DNA of 35,310 nt from positions 1 through 35,310 of the forward strand of contig NZ_AKJS01000134.1 in NCBI RefSeq assembly GCF_000282215.1, in the 5' to 3' direction. Positions 1-8,566 of the stretch are shown in pieces. Position numbers and translations under genes: made by a program. Within the stretch, counting starts at the first letter, position 1, and each line of letters starts with the position of its first letter. The notes under the pieces are model-generated. The model saw nothing but the letters and a program-made list of their open reading frames with translations. It ran no database searches and was not told where the DNA came from. This stretch comes from Pseudomonas sp. GM21 (GTDB taxonomy: Bacteria > Pseudomonadota > Gammaproteobacteria > Pseudomonadales > Pseudomonadaceae).

Positions 1-116
1 CGGCTGCGCAGCAGTCGCAAAACCCGATTGCACCGTAATCCTGAAACACCGCATTGCCGGGATTGACGACTGCTGCGCAGCCGAACGCAGGCTTCGCCAG
101 CTGCTACGGGGACTGT
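1..116. repeat. Long palindromic intergenic repeat, copy 1 (cut by window start)
   Basis: Arms CGGCTGCGCAGCAGTCG (1-17) and its near-complement around 66-83 enclose a spacer containing the string CCTGAAACACCGCATTG (40-56). The tail continues as AACGCAGGCTTCGCCAGCTGCTA. The same arms, spacer string and flanks reappear at 35190-35310. This kind of element is a common dispersed intergenic repeat in fluorescent pseudomonads; the family name was not determined. The element probably starts upstream of the window. Confidence 0.7.
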
Positions 117-143
117 CGTGGATCATAAGAAATACCCAGAAAC

Positions 144-171
144 AACAAAGCCGCCCGAAGGCGGCTTTGTT
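144..171. terminator. Rho-independent-type hairpin after accC
   Basis: Perfect 12-bp stem AACAAAGCCGCC / GGCGGCTTTGTT with a CGAA loop (TTCG when read on the minus strand), 14 bp beyond the accC stop codon. On the minus strand it is followed by a short T-rich stretch. It probably ends the aroQ-accB-accC transcript. The A-rich and T-rich stem ends could also let it work for transcription from the other side. Confidence 0.8.
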
Positions 172-185
172 GATGGGGTCGAAGC

Positions 186-1544
186 TTAGTGCTTCTCGCC
201 AGCGAGCTTGTGCTCAAGGTAGTGAATGTTCACACCACCTTTGCAGAAGCCTTCATCGCGGACCAGGTCGCGGTGCAGCGGGATGTTGGTCTTGATCCCG
301 TCGACAACGATTTCGTCCAGCGCATTGCGCATGCGCGCCATGGCTTCTTCACGGGTTGCGCCGTAGGTGATCAGCTTGCCGATCAACGAATCGTAGTTCG
401 GCGGAACGGCATAGCCACTGTACAGGTGCGAATCGACGCGAACGCCGTTGCCGCCTGGTGCGTGGAAATGCTTGACCGTGCCAGGGCTTGGCATGAAGGT
501 TTTCGGGTCTTCGGCGTTGATACGGCATTCCAGGGCGTGACCGCGGATCACCACGTCGTCCTGGGTGTACGACAATTTGTTGCCAGCGGCGATGCTGAGC
601 ATCTCCTTGACGATGTCGATGCCGGTGACCATTTCCGAAACCGGGTGTTCTACCTGGACACGAGTGTTCATCTCGATGAAGTAGAAATGGCCGTTCTCGT
701 AAAGGAACTCGAAGGTGCCGGCGCCACGGTAGCCGATGTCGATGCACGCCTTGACGCAGCGAGCGAGGACTTCCTGGCGTGCTTTCTCGTCGATGCCCGG
801 TGCCGGCGCTTCTTCGAGAACCTTCTGGTGACGACGTTGCAGCGAGCAATCGCGGTCGCCCAGATGGATGGCCTGGCCCTGGCCGTCGGAAAGTACCTGG
901 ACTTCCACGTGACGTGGGTTGGTCAGGAATTTTTCCAGGTAGACCATCGGGTTGCCGAACGCCGCGCCTGCTTCGGTGCGGGTCAGTTTTGCAAAGGAGA
1001 TCAGGTCTTCTTCGTTATGCACAACGCGCATGCCGCGACCACCGCCGCCGCCAGCGGCCTTGATGATCACCGGGTAACCGACTTCGCGACCAATGCGCAG
1101 AGCGGTTTCTTCGTCTTCAGGCAGAGGGCCGTCGGAACCCGGAACGGTTGGAACGCCCGCAGCGATCATGGCGTGCTTGGCCGATACCTTGTCGCCCATC
1201 AGGCGAATGGTGTCGGCTTTCGGGCCAATGAAGGCGAAGCCGGAGTTCTCGACCTGTTCAGCGAAATCAGCGTTTTCCGCGAGGAAGCCGTAGCCTGGGT
1301 GAATGGCGGTAGCGCCGGTCACTTCAGCCGCGGCGATGATGGCCGGGATGTGCAGGTAAGAGTGCGCGGCCGAGGCCGGACCGATGCAGACGGATTCGTC
1401 TGCCAGGCCCAGGTGCATCAGTTCTTTGTCGGCCTTGGAGTAAACGGCGACAGTCTTGATGCCCATCTCTTTGCAGGCACGCAGGATCCGCAGGGCAATC
1501 TCACCGCGGTTGGCGATCAGAACTTTTTCCAACTTCGCAGTCAT
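186..1544 (-). CDS. accC: Biotin carboxylase subunit of acetyl-CoA carboxylase
   Basis: Cytoplasmic enzyme that carboxylates the biotin on AccB using ATP and bicarbonate, the first half-reaction of malonyl-CoA formation for fatty acid synthesis. The product is 452 aa, close to the usual ~449. The N terminus (KVLIANRGEIALRILRA) is the classic biotin carboxylase start. The glycine-rich ATP-grasp loop (KAAGGGGGRGMRVV) lies near residues 159-172 and the active-site block EMNTRVQVEHPVSE near 287-300. I chose the ATG at 1544 rather than the upstream one at 1565: it begins exactly at the family N terminus (MTAKLEKVLI) and has a GGAGA ribosome site about 9 bases upstream. The accB stop lies 17 bases upstream, so the two genes are co-transcribed. 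Identification is secure. Confidence 0.97.
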   Translation of the reverse strand: MTAKLEKVLIANRGEIALRILRACKEMGIKTVAVYSKADKELMHLGLADESVCIGPASAAHSYLHIPAIIAAAEVTGATAIHPGYGFLAENADFAEQVENSGFAFIGPKADTIRLMGDKVSAKHAMIAAGVPTVPGSDGPLPEDEETALRIGREVGYPVIIKAAGGGGGRGMRVVHNEEDLISFAKLTRTEAGAAFGNPMVYLEKFLTNPRHVEVQVLSDGQGQAIHLGDRDCSLQRRHQKVLEEAPAPGIDEKARQEVLARCVKACIDIGYRGAGTFEFLYENGHFYFIEMNTRVQVEHPVSEMVTGIDIVKEMLSIAAGNKLSYTQDDVVIRGHALECRINAEDPKTFMPSPGTVKHFHAPGGNGVRVDSHLYSGYAVPPNYDSLIGKLITYGATREEAMARMRNALDEIVVDGIKTNIPLHRDLVRDEGFCKGGVNIHYLEHKLAGEKH

Positions 1545-1561
1545 CAAAGTTTCTCCGCGGT

Positions 1562-2026
1562 TCAAACGATGGTGAACAGCGGTTGGTCGTACTCAACCGG
1601 CTGGCCGTCTTCGACGAGGATGGATTCGATCACACCGCTGGTTTCAGCTTCGATGTGGTTCATCATCTTCATGGCTTCGACGATGCACAGGGTGTCGCCT
1701 TTCTTCACGGTCTGGCCGACTTCAACGAAGGACGGCGAGGATGGCGAAGATTTGCGATAGAACGTACCGACCATCGGCGAACGGGCAACGGTGCCGTTCA
1801 GGACAGGCGCGGCCGGAGCAGCCGGTGCGGCAGCAGCGGCAACCGGAGCAGCAGCAACAGGCGCTGGTGCCGGAGCGTGCATTGGAGCCGGCGCGTAGTA
1901 CTGCTGAGCCGGGGTTTTGCTATGACGGCTGATGCGTACGGACTCTTCGCCTTCCTTGATCTCGAGCTCGTCGATGCCGGACTCTTCCAGCAGTTCGATC
2001 AGTTTCTTAACTTTACGGATATCCAT
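1562..2026 (-). CDS. accB: Biotin carboxyl carrier protein of acetyl-CoA carboxylase
   Basis: Carries the covalently bound biotin that shuttles CO2 between AccC and the carboxyltransferase AccAD. It has 154 aa. The N-terminal domain (MDIRKVKKLIELLEESGIDELEI) is followed by a flexible Ala/Pro-rich linker at about residues 40-76. The C-terminal biotinyl domain carries the motif EAMKMMNHIEAE, in which Lys120 is the biotinylated residue. The gene sits between aroQ (24-bp gap) and accC, and this aroQ-accB-accC order is standard in Pseudomonas. The length and both domains are intact. Confidence 0.97.
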   Translation of the reverse strand: MDIRKVKKLIELLEESGIDELEIKEGEESVRISRHSKTPAQQYYAPAPMHAPAPAPVAAAPVAAAAAPAAPAAPVLNGTVARSPMVGTFYRKSSPSSPSFVEVGQTVKKGDTLCIVEAMKMMNHIEAETSGVIESILVEDGQPVEYDQPLFTIV

Positions 2027-2050
2027 GAATCATCAACTCCCAAGGGTCGG

Positions 2051-2506
2051 TCAGGGGCGTATAGCTTGTTGTTCAAGCTGCTCTAGTGCAGCCTCCAGGG
2101 CCAGTCGATAACCGCTGGCGCCAAGGCCGCAGATCACTCCCACCGCTACGTCGGAGAAGTAAGAGTGATGGCGGAAAGGTTCGCGTTTGTGCACGTTAGA
2201 CAAATGCACTTCGATGAATGGGATGCTCACCGCCAGCAGCGCGTCACGTAATGCGACACTTGTGTGCGTAAAAGCTGCTGGATTGATCAGAATGAAGTCC
2301 ACACCTTCGCCGCGAGCGGCATGGATGCGGTCGATCAATTCGTACTCGGCGTTGCTTTGCAGGTGCAGCAAATGGTGGCCGGCTTCACGGGCGCGGCGTT
2401 CCAGATCCTGGTTGATCTGCGCCAGTGTCGTAGCGCCGTAGGTGCCCGGTTCACGGGTGCCGAGCAAGTTCAGGTTAGGGCCGTGCAGCACCAATAGGGT
2501 CGCCAT
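2051..2506 (-). CDS. aroQ: Type II 3-dehydroquinate dehydratase
   Basis: Converts 3-dehydroquinate to 3-dehydroshikimate in the shikimate pathway; the type II enzyme is a dodecameric flavodoxin-like fold. The product is 151 aa. The N terminus LVLHGPNLNLLGTREPGTYG holds Arg17 and the catalytic Tyr23 on the flexible lid. The segment INPAAFTHTS (residues 75-84) and the catalytic His101 in EVHLSNVHKREPFRHHS are also present. The start at 2506 fits the family N terminus; an ATG nine codons upstream (2533) would add MLTDNKEQQ, which looks like leader sequence. It is first gene of the accBC operon. Pseudomonas genomes usually have more than one aroQ paralog, and this is the accB-linked one. Confidence 0.96.
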   Translation of the reverse strand: MATLLVLHGPNLNLLGTREPGTYGATTLAQINQDLERRAREAGHHLLHLQSNAEYELIDRIHAARGEGVDFILINPAAFTHTSVALRDALLAVSIPFIEVHLSNVHKREPFRHHSYFSDVAVGVICGLGASGYRLALEAALEQLEQQAIRP

Positions 2507-2549
2507 CTGCTGTTCCTTGTTATCTGTGAGCAAGAGTCAGAACTCGGCG

Positions 2550-2579
2550 ACTATGCCGCAAAGGCTTTGTGACTGTCCA
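2550..2579 (-). promoter_or_regulatory. Possible sigma-70 promoter of aroQ-accB-accC
   Basis: Read on the minus strand, TGGACA (2579-2574) and CATAGT (2555-2550) are separated by 18 bp and lie 44-73 bases upstream of the aroQ ATG, in the only gap ahead of the operon (dsbD ends at 2638). Both hexamers deviate from consensus, so this is a suggestion only. Confidence 0.35.
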
Positions 2580-2637
2580 GTTCTATGCAATAGCCAGCAC
2601 GATAGCCGATGTTTGCGCGAAATATGTGACCGGGTGT

Positions 2638-4383
2638 TTAAATCTGGTCATTTGCCCGTGCAACACGTTCGGCGAAGTCTGCGGCATTGATCTCGCCGAT
2701 CACTCGCACATCGGCGCGTTCAACGCCGTCCTTGCCAAAAAACATCAAGGCGGGAGGGCCGAACAGTTTGTAACGGTCGAGCAGAGCGCGTTGCTCGGTA
2801 TTGCTGGCGGTGATGTCGAAACGGACCAGTCGATAGCCTTGCAGGCGTTCGACGACTTTGGCGTCGTTGAGGACTTCGCGCTCGATGACTTTGCAGCTGA
2901 TGCACCAGTCGGCATACCAGTCGAGCAGCAGCGGGGTGCCGGAAGCTTGAGCATCGGCGAGTACTCGGTCCAGCTCTGAAGGCGTGCTGACTGTTTGCCA
3001 GGTTCCGGTGTTTTGCGCCGGTTCGTTACTCGCAATCGCCCGCGATTGGCCAATGGGATTGAACGGATCGGTCTGGCCGCTGAAAGCCCCAAACCAGCAC
3101 GACAACGCGTAAAACAGCAGGAACATTCCGAGCAACTGGCCGAGGCGTTTGCGAGGGGGTTTGTAGACGAACTCCAGAGCGCCCATGAACAACCCGACAC
3201 CCGCGGCCAGCAAACCGATCAGCAACAAGGTGATCTGGCCCGGCAATACACGGCTGAGCAGGCCGATCGCCAATCCCAGCAACAACACCCCGATCGCGTT
3301 TTTCACATAGACCAGCCAAGGCCCGCTTTTGGGCAGCCAGGCCGCGCCACCGGTGGCGACCAGCAACAGCGGCGCGCCCATGCCCAGACCAAGCATGAAC
3401 AGTTTCAGGCCACCACCCAACGCATCGCCGCTGGCGCTGATGTACAGCAGCGCACCGGCCAGCGGGGCAGAAACGCAGGGCGAAACCAGCAGGCTGGACA
3501 CCACGCCCAACACAGCGGCGCCCCACAGCGAACCGCCTTCAGTGCGGCCGGCGATGCGATCCAGGCGACTGCTGATGGTCTGCGGCAGCTTGAGTTCGAA
3601 TACGCCGAACATCGCCAGGGCAAATATTGCAAAGAACGTCGCAAACGGCACCAGCACCCAGGCCGATTGCAGGCGCGCCTGAAGATTGAGCTGCGCGCCG
3701 AACATCCCCATCAGTGCGCCGAGCAGGGCGAAGCAGGCGGCCATCGGCAGCACGTAGGCCAGGGACAGGTTGAAGCCGCGCAAACCACCGACCTGGCCAC
3801 GCAGCACCACGCCGGAAAGGATGGGCAGCATGGGCAGTACGCAAGGGGTGAACGTCAAACCCAGGCCGGCGAGGAAGAACAGTGCAAGTTCGCGCCAGCC
3901 GACGCTTTGCGCCAAGGTCGGGGTGCCGATGCCATCAATGCTCAGGCGCTCGGTTTCCGGCGGATAGCACAGGCCTTTGTCCGCGCAGCCCTGATACGTC
4001 ACGACCAGTGTGAAGGCGCGTTGGTCGGTGCGCGGTATTTCTACGTCAACAACGCCGTGATAAACCTCGACATCGCCGAAGTACTCGTCGTGCTTCTGCT
4101 CGCCCTTGGGCAGTATTGCGGCGCCCAGGCTTACATCGGCCGGCTCAGCCCGGAACTGGAAACGATGGCGATAGAGGTAATACCCCTCGGTGGCGACGAA
4201 ACGCAGCTTGATCGATTGCGGTGTGCTGGCTACCAGGCTCAATTGAAAGGCTTCGCGCACCGGCAGGAAGTCGGCGCTGTTGTTGATCGCGCCCAAGGTG
4301 GAACTGGGTCGGGTGTCCGGCAACCCGCCGGCGGTGGCCGGCAGGGCGAGCACTAAAAGCAGCAGGCAGAGCAAACGGCGCAT
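2638..4383 (-). CDS. dsbD: Thiol:disulfide interchange protein DsbD
   Basis: Inner-membrane reductant conduit that moves electrons from cytoplasmic thioredoxin to periplasmic partners such as DsbC and cytochrome c maturation proteins. The product is 581 aa with all three modules. Residues 1-18 are a signal peptide. The periplasmic alpha domain has Cys133 and Cys139 (GCADKGLCYPP). The membrane domain has about eight segments with Cys181 (TFTPCVLPMLPILSG) and Cys303 (SPCVSAPLAG). The C-terminal thioredoxin-like domain has CISC at 494-497 (WYADWCISCK). The six-Cys relay is therefore complete. I chose the ATG at 4383, giving MRRLLCLLLL, rather than 4413, because it begins the signal peptide. In P. 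aeruginosa the gene next to aroQ1 is called dipZ, the same family. Confidence 0.96.
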   Translation of the reverse strand: MRRLLCLLLLVLALPATAGGLPDTRPSSTLGAINNSADFLPVREAFQLSLVASTPQSIKLRFVATEGYYLYRHRFQFRAEPADVSLGAAILPKGEQKHDEYFGDVEVYHGVVDVEIPRTDQRAFTLVVTYQGCADKGLCYPPETERLSIDGIGTPTLAQSVGWRELALFFLAGLGLTFTPCVLPMLPILSGVVLRGQVGGLRGFNLSLAYVLPMAACFALLGALMGMFGAQLNLQARLQSAWVLVPFATFFAIFALAMFGVFELKLPQTISSRLDRIAGRTEGGSLWGAAVLGVVSSLLVSPCVSAPLAGALLYISASGDALGGGLKLFMLGLGMGAPLLLVATGGAAWLPKSGPWLVYVKNAIGVLLLGLAIGLLSRVLPGQITLLLIGLLAAGVGLFMGALEFVYKPPRKRLGQLLGMFLLFYALSCWFGAFSGQTDPFNPIGQSRAIASNEPAQNTGTWQTVSTPSELDRVLADAQASGTPLLLDWYADWCISCKVIEREVLNDAKVVERLQGYRLVRFDITASNTEQRALLDRYKLFGPPALMFFGKDGVERADVRVIGEINAADFAERVARANDQI

Positions 4384-4440
4384 GACAATCTCGCGTATCG
4401 GAATAGGGGGCATGATAGCGGACAGTTGCGTTAGTTGCCT

Positions 4441-4549
4441 TGATCGTTCCTACGCTCCGCGTGGGAATGCAGTCCGGGACGCTCTGCGTCCCAAAAGCGG
4501 ACGCAGAGCGTTCATTGAGGCATTCCCACGCGGAGCGTGGGAACGATCA
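4441..4549. repeat. Long intergenic inverted repeat (GATCGTTCC family)
   Basis: Outer arms of 30 bp (4441-4470 and 4520-4549) are complementary with one mismatch and begin TGATCGTTCC. Inside, CGCTCTGCGTCC (4480-4491) pairs with GGACGCAGAGCG (4499-4510). The whole 109-bp element can fold into a single hairpin with an internal bulge. It lies between dsbD and the chemoreceptor gene, both on the minus strand. A short relative is at 19617-19645. Such elements are dispersed, REP-like intergenic repeats of fluorescent pseudomonads. Confidence 0.8.
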
Positions 4550-4573
4550 CCATCCCCTTATGGGAGCGGGTTT

Positions 4574-6520
4574 TCAGACGCGAAAGGCCTGAACGGCGGT
4601 ACGCAGCCGTCCGCCCAGCACCAAAAGGTTCTCCCCTTGTTCACGCCCCTCACCAATGCGCAGCAAGTTATCCCCGCCCAATTGATGAATTCGCTCACTG
4701 TGGTGGCGAATCTCGCTGACCGCGCCGCTCTGCTGGGCGGTAACATCGGCGATGCGCACGGCGGTGTCGGAAATGGTCTGGATGGCCCCGACGATTCTAT
4801 CCAGCGCCCCGTCGGCCGCTTGCGCCTGGTTCGCCGTGGCTTCGGCATGCTCAACCTGCGCGCGCATGCCCTCCACTGATTGACGCGCGGCGGTTTGCAG
4901 GCCAGCTATTAATGTCTGAATTTCTGCCGTAGCCCCGGCGGTGCGTTGCGCCAGTGAGCGAACCTCTTCCGCGACCACCGCAAACCCTCGCCCCATTTCC
5001 CCGGCGCGAGCCGCTTCGATGGCGGCGTTCAGGGCCAGCAGGTTGGTCTGGTCGGCAATCGAGCGGATCACCGTCAGCACGCCGCCGATGGTTGCCGATT
5101 CTTCGGCCAGGTGCTCGATCATCTGCGCGTTACCCTGCACTTCACCCACCAGCGCATGCAACCCGGTAAGGCTCAAGCCGATGACTTTCTGGCCATGCTC
5201 AACGGCCAGGCCCGCATGACGACTGGCATCGGCTGCCTGGCTGGCATCGCCGGCGACCTGTTGGATGGTCGCCTCCAGTTCACCGAGCGAATCGCGGATC
5301 AGTGCCGTGTCGCCTGCCTGATGTTCGGCGCCGCTGTGCAGGTCATTACTCAAATCGGCCAGGGTCCGGCTGCTGCCGGCGACTTGCTCGGCGTTGAGAC
5401 GAATGGTCCCGACCAGATCCACCAGGTAGGCGCGCAAGCGATTGAGCGACGCCTGAATATCGTGCAATTCGCGATTGGTGTTACCCAGTTCGATGTCCCG
5501 GCTGAAGTCACCTTCTGCCCAGGTGGACAGGGCCGGCGCCAGGTTGGTCAGGGTTCGGGCCAGGCGCCGCTGCAGGGTGTCGATGAGTAAGGCGATCAGC
5601 AGGATGAGGCCGATCATCAGACCCTGCATCAATCGTACTTCGCCCTGGATTTGTCCGTGCTGGGCACGGACCACGGGTTCGAGTCGGGCAATGGCTTGCT
5701 GTACATCGGCGATTTTCAGGTGGGTGGCCACGCTTAGATCGGTGCGTTTCTGGATCTGATCGCGCGTGCGGGACAGTTCGGCCGGGTAGCGCGAGAGCAG
5801 GCTATTGAGTTCACGCTTGAGACCGACTCCAGCGTCTTCGGCGGCCGCTTTCTCGTTGTTCTCCAGACCCATCATCGACGCAAAATCATCGGTGTTCGAT
5901 TCACTCTTGGCGGCGACGCCTAGCAATGGCAAACGGCCCAGCAGGTCCGCCTGCGTACGGATGTTGGCCACTTCGCGCTCGACGTCAGTGGCCAGTTCGC
6001 TGCGGCCACTGCTCACCAGTTTTTCCCGGGCCAGAGACAATTTGCCCAGGTGTTGAGAGGCGGTGAGTAGCGGCGTCAGGTAAGTCGCGTCGCCGCTCGC
6101 GTAATGGCTGAGTTGGTCGAGGCTGGCGCCGAGTTCGCGTTCGGCTTGCAGTAGCAGCGCTTGTGGGTCGCCCGCGAGTTTGCCGGCGGCCAACAGATCG
6201 GTTTTGCTGAATTCATCGAGGTTCGACAGGCTTGGGCGCAAGGTGTCGGCCAGCGCCGGCGGCAACTCGCCAAGCTCCTTTTGCAAGTCATCAGTGGCCT
6301 GACTGGCGCTGCTCAGACGCAGGGCATCGCCGCTGGCGAGGTAGTCCCCGATATTGCGCGCAACGTCATTCTGAAACTGCCGGGACAGGCCCAGATAGCG
6401 CTCCATCAGAAGATAAGGGCGCTCCAGGGCTTTTTGCGACCACCACAGCGTGGCGCCGAGGGCCACGCATACGGCGACTAAAAGGAGGGTGTTGAGATTG
6501 GTCAGCAATTTCAGGCGCAT
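4574..6520 (-). CDS. Methyl-accepting chemotaxis protein, CtpL-like
   Basis: Transmembrane chemoreceptor of 648 aa. It has TM1 at about residues 8-27, a large all-helical periplasmic sensor of about 265 residues (30-295), TM2 at about 297-314, a HAMP segment (315-368), and a cytoplasmic signalling hairpin. The conserved tip is at about 487-526 (IADQTNLLALNAAIEAARAG, then GRGFAVVAEEVRSLAQRT). The tip binds CheA/CheW. The sensor length suggests a helical bimodular (HBM-type) domain. By position between dsbD and the GcbA-like gene it corresponds to P. aeruginosa PA4844, from memory ctpL, a receptor for low inorganic phosphate; ligand specificity here is inferred from position only. The start at 6520 was chosen because 56 upstream in-frame residues look non-coding and precede the clear TM1. 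No C-terminal CheR-tethering pentapeptide is seen. Confidence 0.9.
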   Translation of the reverse strand: MRLKLLTNLNTLLLVAVCVALGATLWWSQKALERPYLLMERYLGLSRQFQNDVARNIGDYLASGDALRLSSASQATDDLQKELGELPPALADTLRPSLSNLDEFSKTDLLAAGKLAGDPQALLLQAERELGASLDQLSHYASGDATYLTPLLTASQHLGKLSLAREKLVSSGRSELATDVEREVANIRTQADLLGRLPLLGVAAKSESNTDDFASMMGLENNEKAAAEDAGVGLKRELNSLLSRYPAELSRTRDQIQKRTDLSVATHLKIADVQQAIARLEPVVRAQHGQIQGEVRLMQGLMIGLILLIALLIDTLQRRLARTLTNLAPALSTWAEGDFSRDIELGNTNRELHDIQASLNRLRAYLVDLVGTIRLNAEQVAGSSRTLADLSNDLHSGAEHQAGDTALIRDSLGELEATIQQVAGDASQAADASRHAGLAVEHGQKVIGLSLTGLHALVGEVQGNAQMIEHLAEESATIGGVLTVIRSIADQTNLLALNAAIEAARAGEMGRGFAVVAEEVRSLAQRTAGATAEIQTLIAGLQTAARQSVEGMRAQVEHAEATANQAQAADGALDRIVGAIQTISDTAVRIADVTAQQSGAVSEIRHHSERIHQLGGDNLLRIGEGREQGENLLVLGGRLRTAVQAFRV

Positions 6521-6572
6521 AGCGGATCTACCAGGGGCAGAATGGTAAGCGCCTGAATTTATTGCGTTTGTG

Positions 6573-8243
6573 TTACAGGGTTGTGACCGAATCAGTGGAT
6601 TCTGATAAAAAAGTGGCACTTTGCCGTGATGTTCGTGCGGCCTGAACACGATTCCGTCCGGCGTCCTTGGCACGGTATAGCGCCTCATCCGCCTGGCTGG
6701 CCATCATCAGGCTGTCGGAGTGCTCGCACAGCTCCACCACGCCGGCACTGAACGTGCACCAAAGGTCTTGAGGCTGGGCGGGGTAGTGAATTTCGGCAAA
6801 GCGCTGACGAATTTCATCCAGCACCGAGTAAGCCGATGCGAGGTCGGTATCGGGCATGACGATCGCGAACTCTTCGCCGCCGTAACGGCCGATGAAGTCG
6901 GTCTTGCGCAAGCGTTGCTTCAAGAACAGCGCCAGGCTTTTGATTACCCGGTCGCCCATGGGGTGGCCGTGGCTGTCATTGACGCGTTTGAAGTGGTCGA
7001 TGTCGAGCATCGCAAAGCACAGCGGCTTGTTCTCGCGGCGGGAGCGGAAGCTGCAGTCTTCAAGCAATTGCAAAATGTGCGTGTGGTTGTACAGGCCGGT
7101 AAGGCTGTCGCGGACCATCCGGGCTTTCAGATTGCGCGCCCGTGCCGCGCGGTTGCGCACGGTGGTAATCAGGTGGCGCGGCTTGATTGGCTTGGTCAGG
7201 AAGTCGTCGCCGCCCTCGCTCATGGCGTCGAGCTGCTTGTCCAGATCGTCTTCGGCCGACAGGTAAATGATCGGTACGCTGACGTAGCGGTCGTTGTGAC
7301 GGATCACCTTGGCCAGTTCCGTACCGGTGCAGGTCGGCATGTACATGTCGAGGATGATCAGGTCAGGTTGAAAGTCCGAGAGCTCGGCCATGGCCTGAAT
7401 CGGATCGATCAACGTGCGCGTGACGATCCCGGCGCTGTTCAACAGGCGTTCGGTGTGCAGGGCCTGGGCGCGGGAGTCATCGATGATCAGCACTTTATAA
7501 GGCTCGTACTGCGCGACACAGGTCAGGACTTCGATTTTCTCCAGCAGGCTCGAAGCCTCCAGGGTGCCGGTGAGAAATTCCTGGCCACCGGCACGCACGG
7601 CGGCGAGGCGGGTCGGAGTGTCGGTTTCGTGCAGGCTGAAGAACAACAGTGGCAGGCGCTGGTCGAGACCTTCCTGGGCTTCGGCGGCCAGTTTCAGGCC
7701 TATACCGGCACCACTGAAATCCACGTCCATGACGATGGCGGCGGGCAGGCGCTCAACCATCGACGCGCGAAAGGCTGCAACGCTGTCCAGGGACTGGGCG
7801 CTGAGTCCGAAAAACTCCAGTTGCTTGGCCAGGCGCTCGGCGCGGTCGTGATCTTGCAGCATCACATAGATCGGCTTGCGCAGGGGTGGCAGCAAGGTTT
7901 GCTCAAGCTGATCGCCATGTCGCAGGCCGGTGCGCGACAGGCGTTGCATCAAGCGATTGAGATCGGTGATCAGCCCGCTGCTGAGGCGTCCGCGATTGGC
8001 GTCGACAGCCTCCAGCGACTGACCGATGTGACGCGCCAGTTGCGTATGTTCCGGTTGCTCGAAACGCTCGGCAAACCGCAGCAAGCGCAGGTTGGCCTCG
8101 CTCAGTTCCGATAAGTCGGTGGTGGACCACTCGCTGCGTTGCAGGCGCTGCCAGATCTCAAGAATTTGACGTGCCTGATGAATTACCCGCTGGGCAAAGT
8201 GGTGCTTGAGGCGCTCACGGCTGGGGTCTTCTGGCTCGGTCAT
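6573..8243 (-). CDS. gcbA: Response regulator diguanylate cyclase, GcbA-like
   Basis: Predicted cytoplasmic c-di-GMP synthase of 556 aa. The N-terminal helical region (about 1-120) may be Hpt-like. A degenerate first receiver domain follows (about 124-240), then a canonical receiver (about 249-365) with the acidic pair in IIDDS, phosphoacceptor Asp299 in LDMYMP and Lys351 in LTKPIKP. The GGDEF domain (about 378-545) has the active-site loop GGEEF at 455-459 and the inhibitory I-site RKTD at 446-449. Activity and product feedback are therefore expected. Position next to the ctpL-like gene matches PA4843, the homolog of P. fluorescens GcbA, which promotes initial surface attachment (from memory). 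The start at 8243 (MTEPEDPSRE) is preferred over 8309. The AGGAT just before the ATG is unusually close for a ribosome site. Confidence 0.88.
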   Translation of the reverse strand: MTEPEDPSRERLKHHFAQRVIHQARQILEIWQRLQRSEWSTTDLSELSEANLRLLRFAERFEQPEHTQLARHIGQSLEAVDANRGRLSSGLITDLNRLMQRLSRTGLRHGDQLEQTLLPPLRKPIYVMLQDHDRAERLAKQLEFFGLSAQSLDSVAAFRASMVERLPAAIVMDVDFSGAGIGLKLAAEAQEGLDQRLPLLFFSLHETDTPTRLAAVRAGGQEFLTGTLEASSLLEKIEVLTCVAQYEPYKVLIIDDSRAQALHTERLLNSAGIVTRTLIDPIQAMAELSDFQPDLIILDMYMPTCTGTELAKVIRHNDRYVSVPIIYLSAEDDLDKQLDAMSEGGDDFLTKPIKPRHLITTVRNRAARARNLKARMVRDSLTGLYNHTHILQLLEDCSFRSRRENKPLCFAMLDIDHFKRVNDSHGHPMGDRVIKSLALFLKQRLRKTDFIGRYGGEEFAIVMPDTDLASAYSVLDEIRQRFAEIHYPAQPQDLWCTFSAGVVELCEHSDSLMMASQADEALYRAKDAGRNRVQAARTSRQSATFLSESTDSVTTL

Positions 8244-8566
8244 ATCCTGACTACTGTTAGGGTAAATGCTGAGATCGACTGGTGGCCCTATGCTAGCACC
8301 TCTTTTCAATGGGATGAGAGTCGTAAGGCAATTATCTGTTAATCAGCCTCATTCAGTTTGTGACTGGTTGGTCTTGTTCGGCGGTTCTGTGTCGACCAGA
8401 CACCCGAGAATGCGCCACTTGCGATCTTTTCTGTTCGTTTCACGGCAATTTCGTTACGTCCAGCGAACCGCATCTGTCAGGGAATTCTGATTTTTCGTTG
8501 GCAGAGTTCAGGCTGGAATTGCGGCTGTTAGGGTTCAGGAATTCCCCTGGAAGCCATCTTTAAATC
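8244..8566. other. Intergenic region between gcbA-like gene and T6SS accessory operon
   Basis: 323 bp between two divergent genes, so promoters for both must lie here. I looked for sigma-54 type GG-N10-GC elements ahead of 8567 and found no convincing match. It contains no convincing gene, hairpin or repeat. Confidence 0.6.

Noticed and set aside
189..1760. 523-codon open frame on the plus strand, opposite accC and accB
   Set aside because: It is antisense to two certain genes. The long open frame comes from codon bias in high-G+C DNA, and its translation shows no recognisable motif.
2995..4356. 453-codon open frame opposite dsbD
   Set aside because: It is Gln/Ala/Arg-rich, without motifs, and fully inside a well-supported membrane protein gene on the other strand.
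6720..8114. 464-codon frame opposite the GcbA-like gene
   Set aside because: It is a shadow of the receiver and GGDEF coding sequence and has no RBS or recognisable domain.
8244..8566. Sigma-54 promoter ahead of the Hcp operon
   Set aside because: TGGC and TTGC strings occur but not with the required -24/-12 spacing.
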